From: Purpureocillium takamizusanense
Lineage: Eukaryota > Ascomycota > Sordariomycetes > Hypocreales > Ophiocordycipitaceae
NCBI RefSeq assembly: GCF_022605165.1
Contig: NC_063069.1
Span: 3,782,001 to 3,846,000 of the forward strand
Reading direction: 5' to 3'
Length of the DNA: 64,000 nucleotides
Shown here: piece after piece, positions 1 through 10,884 of the stretch
Layout of the letters: the number at the start of each line of letters is the position of its first letter
How positions within the stretch are numbered: position 1 is the stretch's first letter
The notes under the pieces: generated by a model
The model's database searches: none
Told to the model about the DNA's origin: nothing
The model's input: the letters and a program-made list of their open reading frames with translations, nothing else
Position numbers and translations under genes: made by a program

Positions 1-285
1 GCCGTACTGAATACACGAGGTGGATAATTTCCTGGGCACGGTTTCTTTTCGCCCGTTGTCTGATTGCACGTTGGATCTTGGCTTTTGCATTCCCTTTACG
101 CACGCACTGGCGATGAACTGTTGATTCTGACAATGGTGCACAGATGACAGGTTCCCGCGATCCCCCGACCGTCGACGCCCCCGTATCATTTCGTTGTGAT
201 GCACATGTGCCGCTCCTCAACAGTGAATGTGCCCTATATAGTGCAAATAAAAACATCCTTTTCTCCGTCATGAGCAACCGTCCAG
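1..285. other. Intergenic, downstream of the Zn2Cys6 regulator
   Basis: No coding signal is seen here. It is the 3' flank of the minus-strand regulator that ends at 286, and the rest lies outside the window. Confidence 0.5.
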
Positions 286-1957
286 TCAGATCAGCAACGC
301 GCAAATGCCCATGTCCGCCATGCCGTCCCTCCACGTCCACATCTCTCCGGGCCACCGCCTCGCGTGCGCCCAGCAATGCCTGAGAACGCGCAGCACCGTG
401 CCGCAGTTTGTGAAGCCACCGCCTGACCCGTCGAGCACCCGCTGTCGCATCAGGTCCTCAAAGAAGCACTGCTGCGCCCCAGCCGTCGCGACGGATCCGG
501 CGACGGCTATCGGCCACGCCAGGCCCCGAACCGAAACCCAACTCGGCAGCTCGCGCAGCGCGTCAATGACACGAGAGACGGCGTCGTGGACGGTGGCATC
601 GGCGAGACTGGTCCCAGGGACCGTCGTGTGTAGCTGCACGAGGGCCGCAGAGGCGAACACTCTCGTCAGCGCATCGCTTATAGCCGGTGATGGCTCCTGG
701 ATGTGTCAACAATGCAAGGGATCACCACATGTATCGCAACAGCAATCGTGTGTGCAACTCACCGACTGTTCGTCAATGCCCTCCAGGCCCTGTTCCAGCC
801 GCTTTCTGATGTCCTCGACGGCCCTTACGTCCGGCTCGTCGTCCGCGTCGCCCTCGACGGCAACGCTCGCCAAGTCGCCAATGGCGCGCATCGCCCAGTT
901 GCGGCACCCCATGACGCGCGACATGTCCACGCCCTCGACATCGAGCCACTCGGCGTACCGCGTCCGCGGCGCGGTGCCCGTAACCGTCGCCGCCAGCACG
1001 TCCAGCCAGACCACCTTTGTGACGAGGAAGCGCTCCGCGAGGTCGATGCCGCTGAGGAGCGGCTGCTCGGTGTCCGCGCCGCGCAGCGCCACGGCCTCGG
1101 GCGAGAGCCTGTTGACCACGGAAACGAGAGCGTTGTGATGAGGCTGCCAATTGGTCACGCCGCCCTGGAACAGCTACGCGAACATGTCAGTCAGACATCC
1201 GCAAGATATCCGTCGTGGCTAGTCGCGAGCATCTGCATACCTCGAAGCTGATGAGCGCCGAGCCGCACGCGAGAAACTCAATGAGCTGCTCGCGGTTCTC
1301 GGCGAAGCGCTCCGCATCGCACTCGGAGATGGCCTGTCGCAGCCGCTGCAGCGCATTGGTGTGGTACCCCAGCAGCTCCGAGTCTCTATCACCCAAGTCC
1401 CCATCCTCCGGCGCGTACGCAAACTCGACGTGGTGGTGCAGCGCCGCGAGCGTCAGCACCGCCTGGTGCAGCGGGCCGCGCTTCATGAGCAGCCAGAAGA
1501 GCCACCCGCGTCCGCCGAGCGCCGGGTCGTCCCTGTAGTACGGGTACTGCATGGGGAAGATGTAGTCGAGGTAGTGAATCAGCAGCTGCGCCTCGCGAAA
1601 AGATGTCTCATAGGTTCCATCGATGCCGGCGGATGGAATGGCGCTGCTGGGCGTCGCTGCCACAGCGGTAAGGCTTGGCCCATGATCTTGCGAGAGCTCG
1701 TCAGAGGAACTTCCGCGTCGTCGTCGCTGCTGCTGCTGCTGCTGCCTCCTGGTGCGCCGAAAGTTGGCATTCACCATGCGCTTGATGCGCACCAGCTCCT
1801 GGCGCAGCTGCGTCTCGTCGTCGGCCCAGGCGGGCTTGCGGCCGTAGCCATGGCACGGGATCGCGCGGTCGATGCACTCGCGACAGGCGGGAGTGGCCTC
1901 GTCGCATTTGCGATGCCTGATGCGGCACGTCCAGCAGCCATTGGGGCTTCGGTTCAT
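286..1957 (-). CDS. Zn2Cys6 transcription factor with Fungal_trans_2 domain
   Basis: Predicted nuclear DNA-binding regulator of 512 aa in three exons: 1957..1241, 1173..763 and 696..286. All three exons are phase 0, with donors GTATGC and GTGAGT and acceptors GTAG and CCAG. The Zn2Cys6 binuclear cluster lies at the N-terminus, with cysteines 8, 11, 18, 25, 28 and 35 in CWTCRIRHRKCDEATPACRECIDR order. A polyglutamine/arginine linker encoded by a CTG-repeat tract follows near residues 77-90. The remainder matches the Fungal_trans_2 (PF11951) pattern of aromatic-rich helices, ending in a WPGEMWTWRD-type tail. The ATG at 1957 was chosen because it sits just before the cluster; the frame stays open upstream to 2368, but that stretch does not look coding. 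It is divergent from the FMN-binding gene at 2658, so the two share a 700-bp promoter. The regulon is unknown. Confidence 0.85.
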
Positions 1958-2657
1958 CTGTCGGCGGTACTGCTCATTGTCTAGGGCGAGCAAACACGGG
2001 CGCGTGGTAGTTGGCCCTGGGGAGCCATGGCAGATGCGAGGATGGAGTTTCGGAGAAATGGTGAGGGGCTCGTCTGTCTCGTTTGAAGAGTTAGTCAGCG
2101 GCTCCCAATTGAGCAAGCTGCCTTGGTCACAACACTTCAAGGACCTGATCCGCCTGGCAAATATGGTCAATGATATCTCGTATGAGATGGCGCTTTCCAG
2201 AGAAAGAGAATCTGTTTGAATTAGTAGCTCGGCAGCACTTTTGCCTGAGATGACGGCGTGCGCAAAGGCGCGTAAACCACTTACCCTGCACTCGCGGCGG
2301 GCGGCTCGACCTTCCTTCCCAGATGGCGCTTCGACCTTCCTTCCCGGCTCGTACACCAACCGCACCATGCAAGCCGCTGTCCCTCCGCCATGCCATGATC
2401 ACGAAGACGCCTCTCGACGCGGCGCTCAGCCCTCACCTTGGCAGTACAGGATGAAGGCTATTACGTGAGATATGACGCATTCCTCCGGCCATCGGATCAT
2501 GGCTCATTGGCCTCCTCGAGGGATAGTCGCCGAAGGTAGCCGGTCTCGATGATGCGGCCTCAACACCACAGAGACGACGAAGGCTCTTTCTTCGCGTCCG
2601 GCATCGCAGAACTTGCTGCACTCTTCCGTCTGCAGCTCGAAAGAAGACGTCGTAGAC
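1958..2657. promoter_or_regulatory. Shared divergent promoter region
   Basis: A 700-bp spacer between the start codons of the Zn2Cys6 gene (-) and the PAI2-like gene (+). A short imperfect duplication of the CGACCTTCCTTCCC type occurs at about 2307-2345. Whether the regulator controls its neighbour cannot be read from the sequence. Confidence 0.4.
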
Positions 2658-3578
2658 ATGCACCTCCGCAAGGAACACGCAGAGCTCGACGTCCCGGCTC
2701 TGCGGCGCTTCATCCGCGCCAACCCTCTCGGCCTACTTACCACGGCCATCCCGTCGCCAACATCGTCCTTTCCGCTCCTTCAGTCCACACACATTCCCTT
2801 CATCCTCGACTTCGACAGCGATGATGACGATAATTACGACGGCAAAAGCGCGGGAGCGGGAGCGCCACCTCTGGGCCGGCTACGGGGTCACATGGCACGG
2901 CAAAACCCCCAGGCCAAAGCCATGATCGAGGCGCTGATGCTTGGCGACAGCGAAAACAACGTCCTCGCCCAGGACGTGCTCCTCGTCTTCACCTCCCCCG
3001 TTCAGCACTACATCACGACAAACTTTTACCACGAGACCATGACCTCGGACCGCCGCACCGCGCCGACGTGGAACTACGCCGCCGCGCAGGTCTACGGCCG
3101 GCTGCGCGTGCACCACGACGCGGACGCGCCCACCACGGCAGCCTTTCTCACGCAGCAGCTGCGCGACCTTGCGCGCCTCGGCGAGACGCAGATTATGGGC
3201 TACGATGCGGCCGAGGGCGGGGCGGCGGCAACCACAACAGCAGCAGCCACTACACCAAAGACTATAGCAACGGCAACATCAGAAGCAGCAGGATCCTCGG
3301 CCCCGACGGCGTGGCGGCTCGACGACGCGCCGGGCAGCTACGTGGCGCGCTCCATCCGCGGCATCGTGGGGCTCGAGATTGACATTGTCCGGCTGGAGGG
3401 CAAGGTCAAGATGAGCCAGGAGCTCAGGGAGGGGGATCGCGAGGGCGTGGTGCGCGGGTTGCGGGCGCTCAGAACGGAGACGGCGGAGCGCATGGCGGAG
3501 CTGGTGGAGGAGCGGGCGGCGCTGCTGAGGGCTTCGTCGAGTCGCGCTCCAGTACGGGTAGGGACAGTGTCGCGTTGA
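2658..3578 (+). CDS. PAI2-type FMN-binding split-barrel protein
   Basis: Intronless gene of 306 aa. It matches the FMN_bind_2 family (PF04299, named after Bacillus transcriptional regulator PAI 2): the N-terminal MHLRKEHAELDV motif, then an IRANPLGLLTTA strand, THIPFILD, GHMARQNPQA and a central SPVQHYITTNFY block followed by TAPTWNYAAAQVYGRL. These are the hallmark segments of the flavin-reductase-like split barrel. The ATG at 2658 is preferred over the in-frame upstream ATG at 2613 because family members begin at this motif. An Ala/Thr-rich insert at about residues 191-218 interrupts the barrel. The fungal proteins are annotated as negative regulators by homology, but their biochemical role, probably flavin-linked, is not established. 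The gene is divergently paired with the Zn2Cys6 regulator. Confidence 0.85.
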   Translation: MHLRKEHAELDVPALRRFIRANPLGLLTTAIPSPTSSFPLLQSTHIPFILDFDSDDDDNYDGKSAGAGAPPLGRLRGHMARQNPQAKAMIEALMLGDSENNVLAQDVLLVFTSPVQHYITTNFYHETMTSDRRTAPTWNYAAAQVYGRLRVHHDADAPTTAAFLTQQLRDLARLGETQIMGYDAAEGGAAATTTAAATTPKTIATATSEAAGSSAPTAWRLDDAPGSYVARSIRGIVGLEIDIVRLEGKVKMSQELREGDREGVVRGLRALRTETAERMAELVEERAALLRASSSRAPVRVGTVSR

Positions 3579-4199
3579 AGCGAGGCATTAGGAATACACC
3601 AAGTGCATAGAATTTCACCATAGCCGACTCACGTCAAGACAGAGCCCGCCTGGATCCGTCGAGCAGCGGAATGCGACCCCCCTTTTGCTAAGCACCATGT
3701 GTGGATCAGATAACGCTCGCCGGCACACCACCATCTCGGCTCGCGGTGGCTTGCGGTCCCCTCTTCCCAAGCCGTGGCCCCCCTCCCCCCTCCCCCTTCC
3801 CCCCTGTCCCGCGGACAGATGCCCCGCGTTCGTTGGCGTCGCCTTCGGGCACCAGCCCACCACCACCGCGCGCCGATGACGGCCAGCCGAGCCCACCGAG
3901 CCGAGCGCGCCTTATGATAAATAGTAGAGAGCCGCGCGGGCTCTGCGCGCTGCTGCTTCAATGCTACTATTGTTTGATGCGACCGTGGACAACGTGGATA
4001 CTGTCTTTTCGTGGGCATCAGCCAGACGCCAGGGACTGATTGCTAGCCTCGACCAGAGATTAGACGACGCGACATAGAATACGATATATCCGTACGATAC
4101 AGACTACGCAGACAAACAGCTGGGCAGGACAGCAGGTTCACGACACGGAGGCATCTACGACACCACCGCCACGCACAGCGACGTTACGTCACGCCCGAC
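3579..4199. other. Intergenic, promoter of the amidohydrolase gene
   Basis: Contains pyrimidine-rich C/T runs at 3780-3805. A TATA-like ATGATAAATAG lies near 3913-3923, about 280 nt before the next start codon. No gene is seen. Confidence 0.4.
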
Positions 4200-5855
4200 A
4201 TGGGCGACGCTACGGGCCTAACGGTCCTGCTCAATGGCGGCATCTACCAGTCATCTCCGGACGGGACGGACAAGGCGCCGTCCTTTGCCGCGGCCATGGT
4301 CATCAAGGACGGCCTCATCCAGCACGTCGGGGACGCAGAGGACGCGCCCATCGCCGCGGCTAGGGCGGCCGGCGCCCAGATCAAGGACCTGCAGGGCGAC
4401 ACCGTCCTGCCGGGCTTCATCGATGGGCACCTGCACCTGCTGCTGGTCGGCCAGGCGCTCACAAAGGTCAGCCTCGACGCGTGCAAGACGCTCGACGACA
4501 TCCGGGCCACCATCAAGGCGTACGCGCAGGCGCACCCGGGCGTGCCGCGCATCTTCTGCCGCGGCTGGATGCACTCGATGACGCCCGATGGCGTCGACGC
4601 CAGCCTGCTCGACGACCTCGACCCGCGGCCCATTTTCATCGATACAAAGGACCTGCACTCGTCGTGGTGCAACACGGCCGGCCTCGACGAGGTGCGTCGC
4701 GAGATGGGCCTCTCCGCCGACACGCCTGACCCGGCGGGCGGCACGATCCAGCGCGGGCCTGATGGGGAGCCCAACGGGGTGTTTGGCGAGAGCGCCGTCT
4801 TCCAGATCATGTGGCCGTTCGTCGCGCGCGTCGCGTCCATGGACGAGAAGAAGGAGGCCATCCGCGCCGCGTTTGCCGCCTTCAACGCCGTCGGCTACAC
4901 GGGCATGATCGACATGGCCATGGACGACACCATCTGGGGGCCGCTGCTCGAGCTGCGGCGCGAGCGCGGCACCCTAGACGGCATGCGCGTGGCCGCGTAC
5001 TGGCTCATGAAGCCAGGCGGCTCGCTCGACGACGTGCTCGCGCAGGTCGACCGCGCGGCGGCCCTCGCGCGCGACTTCAACGCCGACACGACACCCGACT
5101 GCCGCATCGTTGGCGTCAAGGTCATCTGCGACGGTATCGTCGACGCGTGCACCGCGTCGCTCACGGAGCCCTACTCGACGGGCGAGAACCCCGACTCCAT
5201 CTGGAGCGAGACGCTGCTGCACCCGCTCGTGGCACGCGCGCACGCCGCGGGGCTGCAGGTCGCGCTGCACGCCATCGGCGACCGCACCATCGGCATGGCC
5301 ATCGATGTGCTAGAGCGCAACACGGACCGCGCGCGCCGGCCGCGCATCGAGCACCTGGAGCTGGCGTCGGCGCGCGACGCCGCCCGGCTCGGCGCCCTGG
5401 GCATCACGGCGTCGATCCAGCCGGTGCACTCGGACCCGGCCATCCTGCGCGCCTGGCCGCGCCTCCTCGGCGAGCACCGCTGCGGCCGCGCCTTTGCGTA
5501 CCGCGACTTCGCCGACGGCGGCGCCGCGCTGGCCCTCGGCTCCGACGCCCCCACGGCGCCGCACCAGCCGCTGCCGAACCTGTACGTGGCGACGACGCGC
5601 CGCTCGTTCCGCGAGCCGGGCCTCGACGCCGCCGTGAACCCGCAGTTCGCCCTCACCGTCTGCCAGGCCGTCGCCGGCGCGACCCACGGCTCCGCGTACT
5701 CGTGCTTCGCCGACGCCTGGACGGGTAGCTTGCGGCCGGGGCTCAAGGCCGATTTTGTTGTGGCGCGTGTCGAGCTGACGCCGGAGGAGCTGGTGCACGG
5801 CGTGGTCAAGGAGACGTGGTTTGAGGGCAGGAGGGTGTACCAAGCAAGCGATTGA
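4200..5855 (+). CDS. YtcJ-type metal-dependent amidohydrolase (Amidohydro_3)
   Basis: Intronless 551-aa hydrolase of the amidohydrolase superfamily. The metal-site signature is complete: GFIDGHLHL gives the H77-x-H79 pair, ALHAIGDRT gives H357, PRIEHLEL gives H385 and LGSDAPTAP gives D449. This order and the length match Amidohydro_3 (PF07969), the group of YtcJ, AepA and N-substituted formamide deformylase. A small beta-sandwich is split between the N- and C-termini, including the final KADFVVARVELTPEE. No signal peptide is visible, so the protein is probably cytosolic. The substrate is not predictable; family members cleave N-acyl, formamide or cyclic amide bonds. The coding region is extremely GC-biased at third positions, which creates several long antisense and alternate-frame shadows that I disregard. 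Confidence 0.92.
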   Translation: MGDATGLTVLLNGGIYQSSPDGTDKAPSFAAAMVIKDGLIQHVGDAEDAPIAAARAAGAQIKDLQGDTVLPGFIDGHLHLLLVGQALTKVSLDACKTLDDIRATIKAYAQAHPGVPRIFCRGWMHSMTPDGVDASLLDDLDPRPIFIDTKDLHSSWCNTAGLDEVRREMGLSADTPDPAGGTIQRGPDGEPNGVFGESAVFQIMWPFVARVASMDEKKEAIRAAFAAFNAVGYTGMIDMAMDDTIWGPLLELRRERGTLDGMRVAAYWLMKPGGSLDDVLAQVDRAAALARDFNADTTPDCRIVGVKVICDGIVDACTASLTEPYSTGENPDSIWSETLLHPLVARAHAAGLQVALHAIGDRTIGMAIDVLERNTDRARRPRIEHLELASARDAARLGALGITASIQPVHSDPAILRAWPRLLGEHRCGRAFAYRDFADGGAALALGSDAPTAPHQPLPNLYVATTRRSFREPGLDAAVNPQFALTVCQAVAGATHGSAYSCFADAWTGSLRPGLKADFVVARVELTPEELVHGVVKETWFEGRRVYQASD

Positions 5856-6329
5856 CTGAGCAGCGGCGGTAGCGAGGCGTTGAGAGCGGTGAGCGTGAAT
5901 TGAACCGGTTGAGAAGTATATTGTACAAAGCAATGCCGATGCCTATTGGGAGTACAGTAAATGCACAAGAGTGGCTGCCGTTGAATGCATCATTTGTAGC
6001 AAGGTGTGGAACCCTGTAAAGCCTTTTGTTTTATCCAGTGTAATGCAAGCACTCATCAGGTTGTGATCATCTTGTCATGGTGTTGCAGTTTCGCGGTGTT
6101 GTGGCCGACTCAGCGCGGATAAACGTTCCCCCCTCCGGCGAAATTTCCACCTCGACCCAACCCAGGCAGCTGCACCACCACCAGGATTCGGTTCCGCGCC
6201 GAGCTCGTCCCCCCGTCGCAACACATCGCGAAGCAGCACGTCCAATCCACACACTGCTCGCCGATCGCCTCTCGTAACGCCTCACTCTCTCTCTCACTAC
6301 CTTCAAGCACCCCCGAACGCAACGACAAC
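5856..6329. other. Intergenic: amidohydrolase 3' end and SME1 promoter
   Basis: Holds the 3' flank of the amidohydrolase gene and a CT-rich leader (TCTCTCTCTCAC near 6283-6297) just before the SmE start codon, typical of fungal housekeeping promoters. No gene is seen. Confidence 0.4.
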
Positions 6330-7060
6330 ATGACTGGACGTGGTGGAGGCGGCGGTCGCCGCGTTCTGCTGCCCCCGATGTGAGCTTCCTCGCCCGCCTC
6401 ACTGCGGGCGTCATCGCGTGATGGCCTGAGCTAATTCGTGCATAGCAACATGATCTTCAAGCTCCTACAGACCGTGAGTTACCCCTATAGACGGACTGCG
6501 CCAACGGCACGGCGACTTCAGCGATGCGATGCGCGACGAGGCGGGGTAGGATGTATGGCCGAGTGGGCTGGGTGGTTGTAGCTGCCGCGCGACTCTGCTC
6601 GCCTGGACTTTGCGTGATGGCAGGCACACATGTTCGCAGCTCTGGATGCAAACCTATATCCTCCGTCCACCGTCCTCGCGCGCTGGTTCCGCTGGCGCAC
6701 ATCGGGCGTCCATTCTACAATCAGACAGCTAACTCGCGCAGAACGCCACCGTCAGCGTGTGGTTGTACGAGCAGCTCGGTATTCGTGTGGAGGGCAAGAT
6801 TCGCGTTCGTAACTCCTGACGCTCCCCGCTTAGCAGCTCATCTGACAATCGCAGGGCTTCGACGAGTTCATGAACCTGGTCATTGACGACGCTGTCGAGG
6901 TCGGCCTCGTTACCAAGACAAACGAGAAGGAGTGGCGGAAACCCTTGGGTAAAGTCAATCAACGCTCAGCAAGCAGTGCTGTCTCGCTAACCTCCATACA
7001 GGTCAAATTCTCCTCAAGGGCGACAACGTGTCCCTGATCCAGAGCGTCACGTCTGCGTAA
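6330..7060 (+). CDS. SME1: Small nuclear ribonucleoprotein SmE
   Basis: Core Sm protein of spliceosomal snRNPs. It is one of seven that form the heteroheptameric ring on U1, U2, U4 and U5 snRNA, and acts in nuclear splicing. I reconstruct 97 aa from five exons: 6330..6379, 6446..6473, 6742..6804, 6855..6948 and 7002..7060. The Sm1 motif spans [31 protein letters not shown], and Sm2 is the LLKGDNVSLIQSV near the C-terminus. The N-terminal RGGGGGRRVLLPPINMIFKLLQT is typical of fungal SmE. Introns are 66, 268, 50 and 53 nt; the 268-nt second intron is unusually long for this window. No single reading frame shows the gene because the longest exon is 94 nt. Confidence 0.95.
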
Positions 7061-7713
7061 ACGACAAGGAGCGAGGGCACAATACGAACAAGGAAGCCCA
7101 AGGGGCCGGGAGGGACACTGGTGGTGGGCATGAAGGAATAAAAACGTTTCAGGCCTGGGTACCATTTCTGACGGACGGCAAGGGAGGCGTTATTGTCACC
7201 GGGCGAGGACCTGGTTTGAGGCGTATGCATGCATGATTTGTTGCTACCTCGGCGTGTCGGGCCTGCACTTGGCTGCCGGCCGACTGCCTGTCAATGAAAT
7301 ATTGTGAAACGGCACTTGGGTTCTTTTTGAGTCGTGCGAGGTACCGTGACTGGCTCGTGTATTAATTGTTGTGACTTCGATTGCACTTTAGACAGCCGCC
7401 ACTCACAACGGATTGATCATTTCGCACGTTGTCAGGGTCAACCCATTTCAGTAACTCGATTTAAGGAACTTTTCAGACGAATGATTATGACTTGAAAACG
7501 ATGTGAGCCTCGAATTATACAATCTTTGCACACAAAGCGTGGTTCAGCACATGCGACCCTTGAGAAGCGAGTCGCGCCTCGGTGTAGGGTAGTCAGCTCG
7601 CCGAAGCTTTGCCGAAGTTGACGTCAAATGTTGGCGGGCAGCTGAAGACAACACCCCTGCTTCAACTCATCCCGTCGCGCTTCGTAAAGCGGCATGACAA
7701 CCGCGCGTCAGAG
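7061..7713. other. Intergenic, SME1 to MDM10
   Basis: SME1 3' flank and MDM10 promoter. It is moderately AT-rich between 7280 and 7520. No coding signal is seen. Confidence 0.4.
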
Positions 7714-9137
7714 ATGCGCGAGTTCATGGACTATGTCCATAGTGCCTTCTACGAGGCGACGGGCTGGAGGCGCGACAACACGTATGCCGCGCTGAACGCC
7801 ACCTCGGATTGTGCAGTCCCCCCCTACCACGGCCTCCTCCCCCGTTCTCGCCCCCCGCGTTGCCAGCCGCTGACCTCGTCGCAGCGCTCCTCGACTTCCC
7901 GACCCCGCGCGGCCTGCGGTTGACGCTGTCCTCGCTCGCGAGCCCTAACTTTGCGACGTCGTACCAGCTCGGCTCGGTGGGCGTCGTTGACGGCTCCATC
8001 TCGTACCTCTTCTCGTCGGTGCCGCTGCGCGTCCTGCTCACGCCGCAGTCGGAGAAGGTGTCGCTGCCGGAGCTGCTGCGCTCGTACCGGCCGCTCTCGC
8101 CGCTGCCGCGACCCGCCGCCGACCCGGTTCCGCCGCAGTCGCCTCTCGATGCGCTGGCCCCGCAGCCGTCGTTGCTCTACGGCCGTCTCTACCTGCCGCA
8201 GTCGCAGCTGGAAGCGCTCGTGGTGAGGAGAATATCGCCGGCGCTGCAGCTGCAGTTCAGCGCCGTGTCGGCACAGCACCTCCGGGATGGCGGAACGGCC
8301 CTGGGTCTTGCGCAGTACGACACGGGCCGATACGCGCTGGAAGGTCTCGCCTCGTCGGACGGCGGGTTGCTGGGGTTCCGGGGCATCTACAACTTTGGAG
8401 GCGATGCCGAGGTTTCCGCGCCTGCCAACATTGCCGAGGGTAACGGCGGCAGCGAGCGGGAGCGGATATATGGGCGGTTCAGTACGGGCGGCGAGATCTA
8501 CTACGGCACGCTCAACAAGTCGGGCGGCGTCAGCCTGGGGGCTCGGTTCGCGACGCTCCCCGCGCACAAGGGCACGCCGCTGTGCGCGACGCTGACGCTG
8601 AACCCGCTGATGGGGAATATTGCGGCAAGCTACGCGGTGGTGGCGGGCAGGCACTGCAGCCTGGCGACGCGCATGGAGTTCAACGTCTTCAGCTACGAGA
8701 GCGGGTGGGCTGTAGGAATGGAGCTCTGGCGTAAGCCGTTCCAACGGCCGGCGCCAGACAAGGACGAGGTCAAGCTCCCGACACGCAGCCTCGAGGCCAA
8801 GCTGGAATGGCGTCTGGACGAGCCGCCGGCGCTGGCCGTTGTGCCGGAGCCGGAACCGGTGCTGGATCTGAAGACGCCGGTGCCAAGCGCGGTTCCGGGC
8901 CAGCCGACGTTGCGACAGGACAGGCCCGCGGGACGCGTACCCGGCGGCGGCAGCGGGACGGAAGAGGAGGAGTACGCCGGGGTGCTCAAGGCGCGGCTGG
9001 ACCAAAATCTGCGCATTGGGGTCCTCTGGGAGGGGCGGGTCAAGTCGCTGCTCTTCAGCCTTGGGAGCGGCATCGACCTGCGCAAGCTGGACAAGCCGTT
9101 CCGGACGCTCGGGCTGGAGATTCAATTTTCGTCGTAG
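7714..9137 (+). CDS. MDM10: Mitochondrial distribution and morphology protein 10
   Basis: Outer-membrane beta-barrel of the ERMES ER-mitochondria tether, also associated with the SAM complex in beta-barrel assembly. The model is 449 aa from exons 7714..7810 and 7885..9137. The intron (7811-7884) has a GTGCAG donor and a CTGAC branch 14 nt before GCAG; splicing gives NATSDSLLDFPTPRGLRL, which matches the family. Diagnostic features are the N-terminus MREFMDYVHSAFYEATGW, the NFATSYQLGSVGVVDGSISYLFSS strands, a YNFGG segment, an RMEFNVFSYESGWAVG strand and the C-terminal LGLEIQFSS ending in an aromatic beta-signal. Length fits the fungal family (about 440 aa). A Pro/Glu-rich loop at about residues 350-385 looks like a lineage-specific insert. 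Confidence 0.95.
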
Positions 9138-10109
9138 CGCGTCGCGCCCGCCCGGAGCAGCCCAGCGACGGACCGGCGGACAATGGAGAGCAAGTGGCCT
9201 AGCGTGAACGGGTTCCTGACACCAGGGGAACAGGGACATGTTGGCCGAGGGCCGTTGATGCCCGGCAGCCAGCAAGCATGACGCTACGTATGCCGGGTGA
9301 TGGAGCGGTGGTGGGGGGATGGGCAGCTGCGATGCGACGGCGGGCGGCATGCTGCGTGCGTTGGGTTGTACGGATTACATACTACTGTACTACTACTGCA
9401 TACTAAGTCAACTACCTCTAGCCAACGAGAGCTGGATGGGACACGGGGCGTGCCTTGGTATGAAGAACTGTTAGTACCAGTACGAAGTACTGTCACAGAG
9501 TCTCTGACGTGATCAGATTTGCCAGATGACTCCTCGTCGGTGCTTGTTGGCTGCACGATGGGGTTGGTCGATGCCGACGTAGGCGGAGCTGAAGCGGCCT
9601 TCCCCTTGTCAAGGGTTGGGAGGGGGGACGGTGCTTGAGGCAGCTGTAGCCGAGGGACGCGGCACGTGCGTCACTGATGAGGGCGAGATGGTTCGGTGCA
9701 GACGAATAGAACAACATACATTGCGATAATGTGCTGAAGGGGTTGGCTCCGTGTCCAGAGACGGGAGACTGGCGGACAGTAGGCGAATGTACCAATGAGA
9801 GGGGTACGGGAAAAGAGAGTCGCTGACCGTGGGTTATGTATGTTTATGTACGAAGTGGCTACAGTACAATCATCCGTCATCATCACACGAGCAATCCCGC
9901 CCCCAATCGGATTATCCAGAGAAGCGCAAGGCACTTGACGCCCAAGAGAGTACAGCTATATGGTAGTAGAACGCAATGTTGCGCCTTGGGGTGGGGTGCG
10001 CATGCAGATGCAGCTTTCCGGCAGACGACATGGGTTGCTTTGCCCTGAGAGGAAGTGTGCTCGCCTCGGACTGACTGTGGGTGAGACACGCAGCCAGTCT
10101 GTTACGAGG

Positions 10110-10148
10110 GTGGTGATGGTGATGGTGATGGTGGTAGTGGTGGTGATG
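10110..10148. repeat. GGTGAT/GGT microsatellite
   Basis: Consecutive GGTGAT and GGT units on the plus strand, imperfect near the end. Confidence 0.8.
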
Positions 10149-10699
10149 CGGACGGGGTCCTGACGTGCGTAGAACAAGTATACTTCGTATATGGTGAGTC
10201 GCGATACACGAACGGCTTGCATACTTGTATGGACTTGGTAGTCGGGTTAAGCAACCTGGAAGCATGTAGGAGGTTCGGCGTACGAAGCAGGTACTGCGTA
10301 ACTTGGCACGGTGCCTAAGGTGGTGCTTCCCATAACTTCAAGACTCAGGTCAGGTGCGAGCTGCTACGACATCTCATCGCGTGGTCCATTGGCGGGCTGG
10401 GTCTACGAACAGCGCAGACCGGAGGAAGGATCCTCACGTTCCCGGTGCGACCCACGGCGATGACATTACAGGTACATACATACATACATACGCGACGACG
10501 TGCAGAGTTGCAGCACAGACTGCTAACGGTGCGGGTGTCTGACTCTGCGCATTACTGAACAGAATGGTACAGTAGCATGCCACAACGTATACTGTAGTGC
10601 TGCTTGCTGCTTTGCCAGCCTCGAAAGAGACGCTACTATTTCCCCGGTTCAACAACATGTGCAACGCGACTTTTACTATGGCGATACGTAGGTCAATAC

Positions 10700-10721
10700 T
10701 GTGTGTGTGTGTGTGTGTGTT
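10700..10721. repeat. (TG)n microsatellite
   Basis: About eleven uninterrupted TG dinucleotides. Confidence 0.85.
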
Positions 10722-10847
10722 TACGCATGGTTGTTGGTGGGATGGCAGAGAGAGAATGAATGATGTGCGGCTTCGGAAAAGGCAGGCAGGCAGGCATGGA
10801 ATCATGCTCCTTGCATGTGAACGGTTGGTTGGCTGTTTGGCCGCCTC

Positions 10848-10884
10848 TTTTTTTTTTTTTTCTTGCGGCGGCGGCGGCGGCGGC
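10848..10884. repeat. Poly-T followed by GCG triplets
   Basis: A run of 14 T followed by C, TTGC and about six GGC/GCG triplets. Confidence 0.8.

Noticed and set aside
1958..2368. N-terminal extension of the Zn2Cys6 regulator
   Set aside because: The in-frame extension has no conserved features, and the zinc cluster begins right after the ATG at 1957, as usual for the family.
7824..9350. 508-codon antisense open frame over MDM10
   Set aside because: It is a GC-bias shadow of the MDM10 coding strand, Arg/Pro/Gln-rich and without domains.
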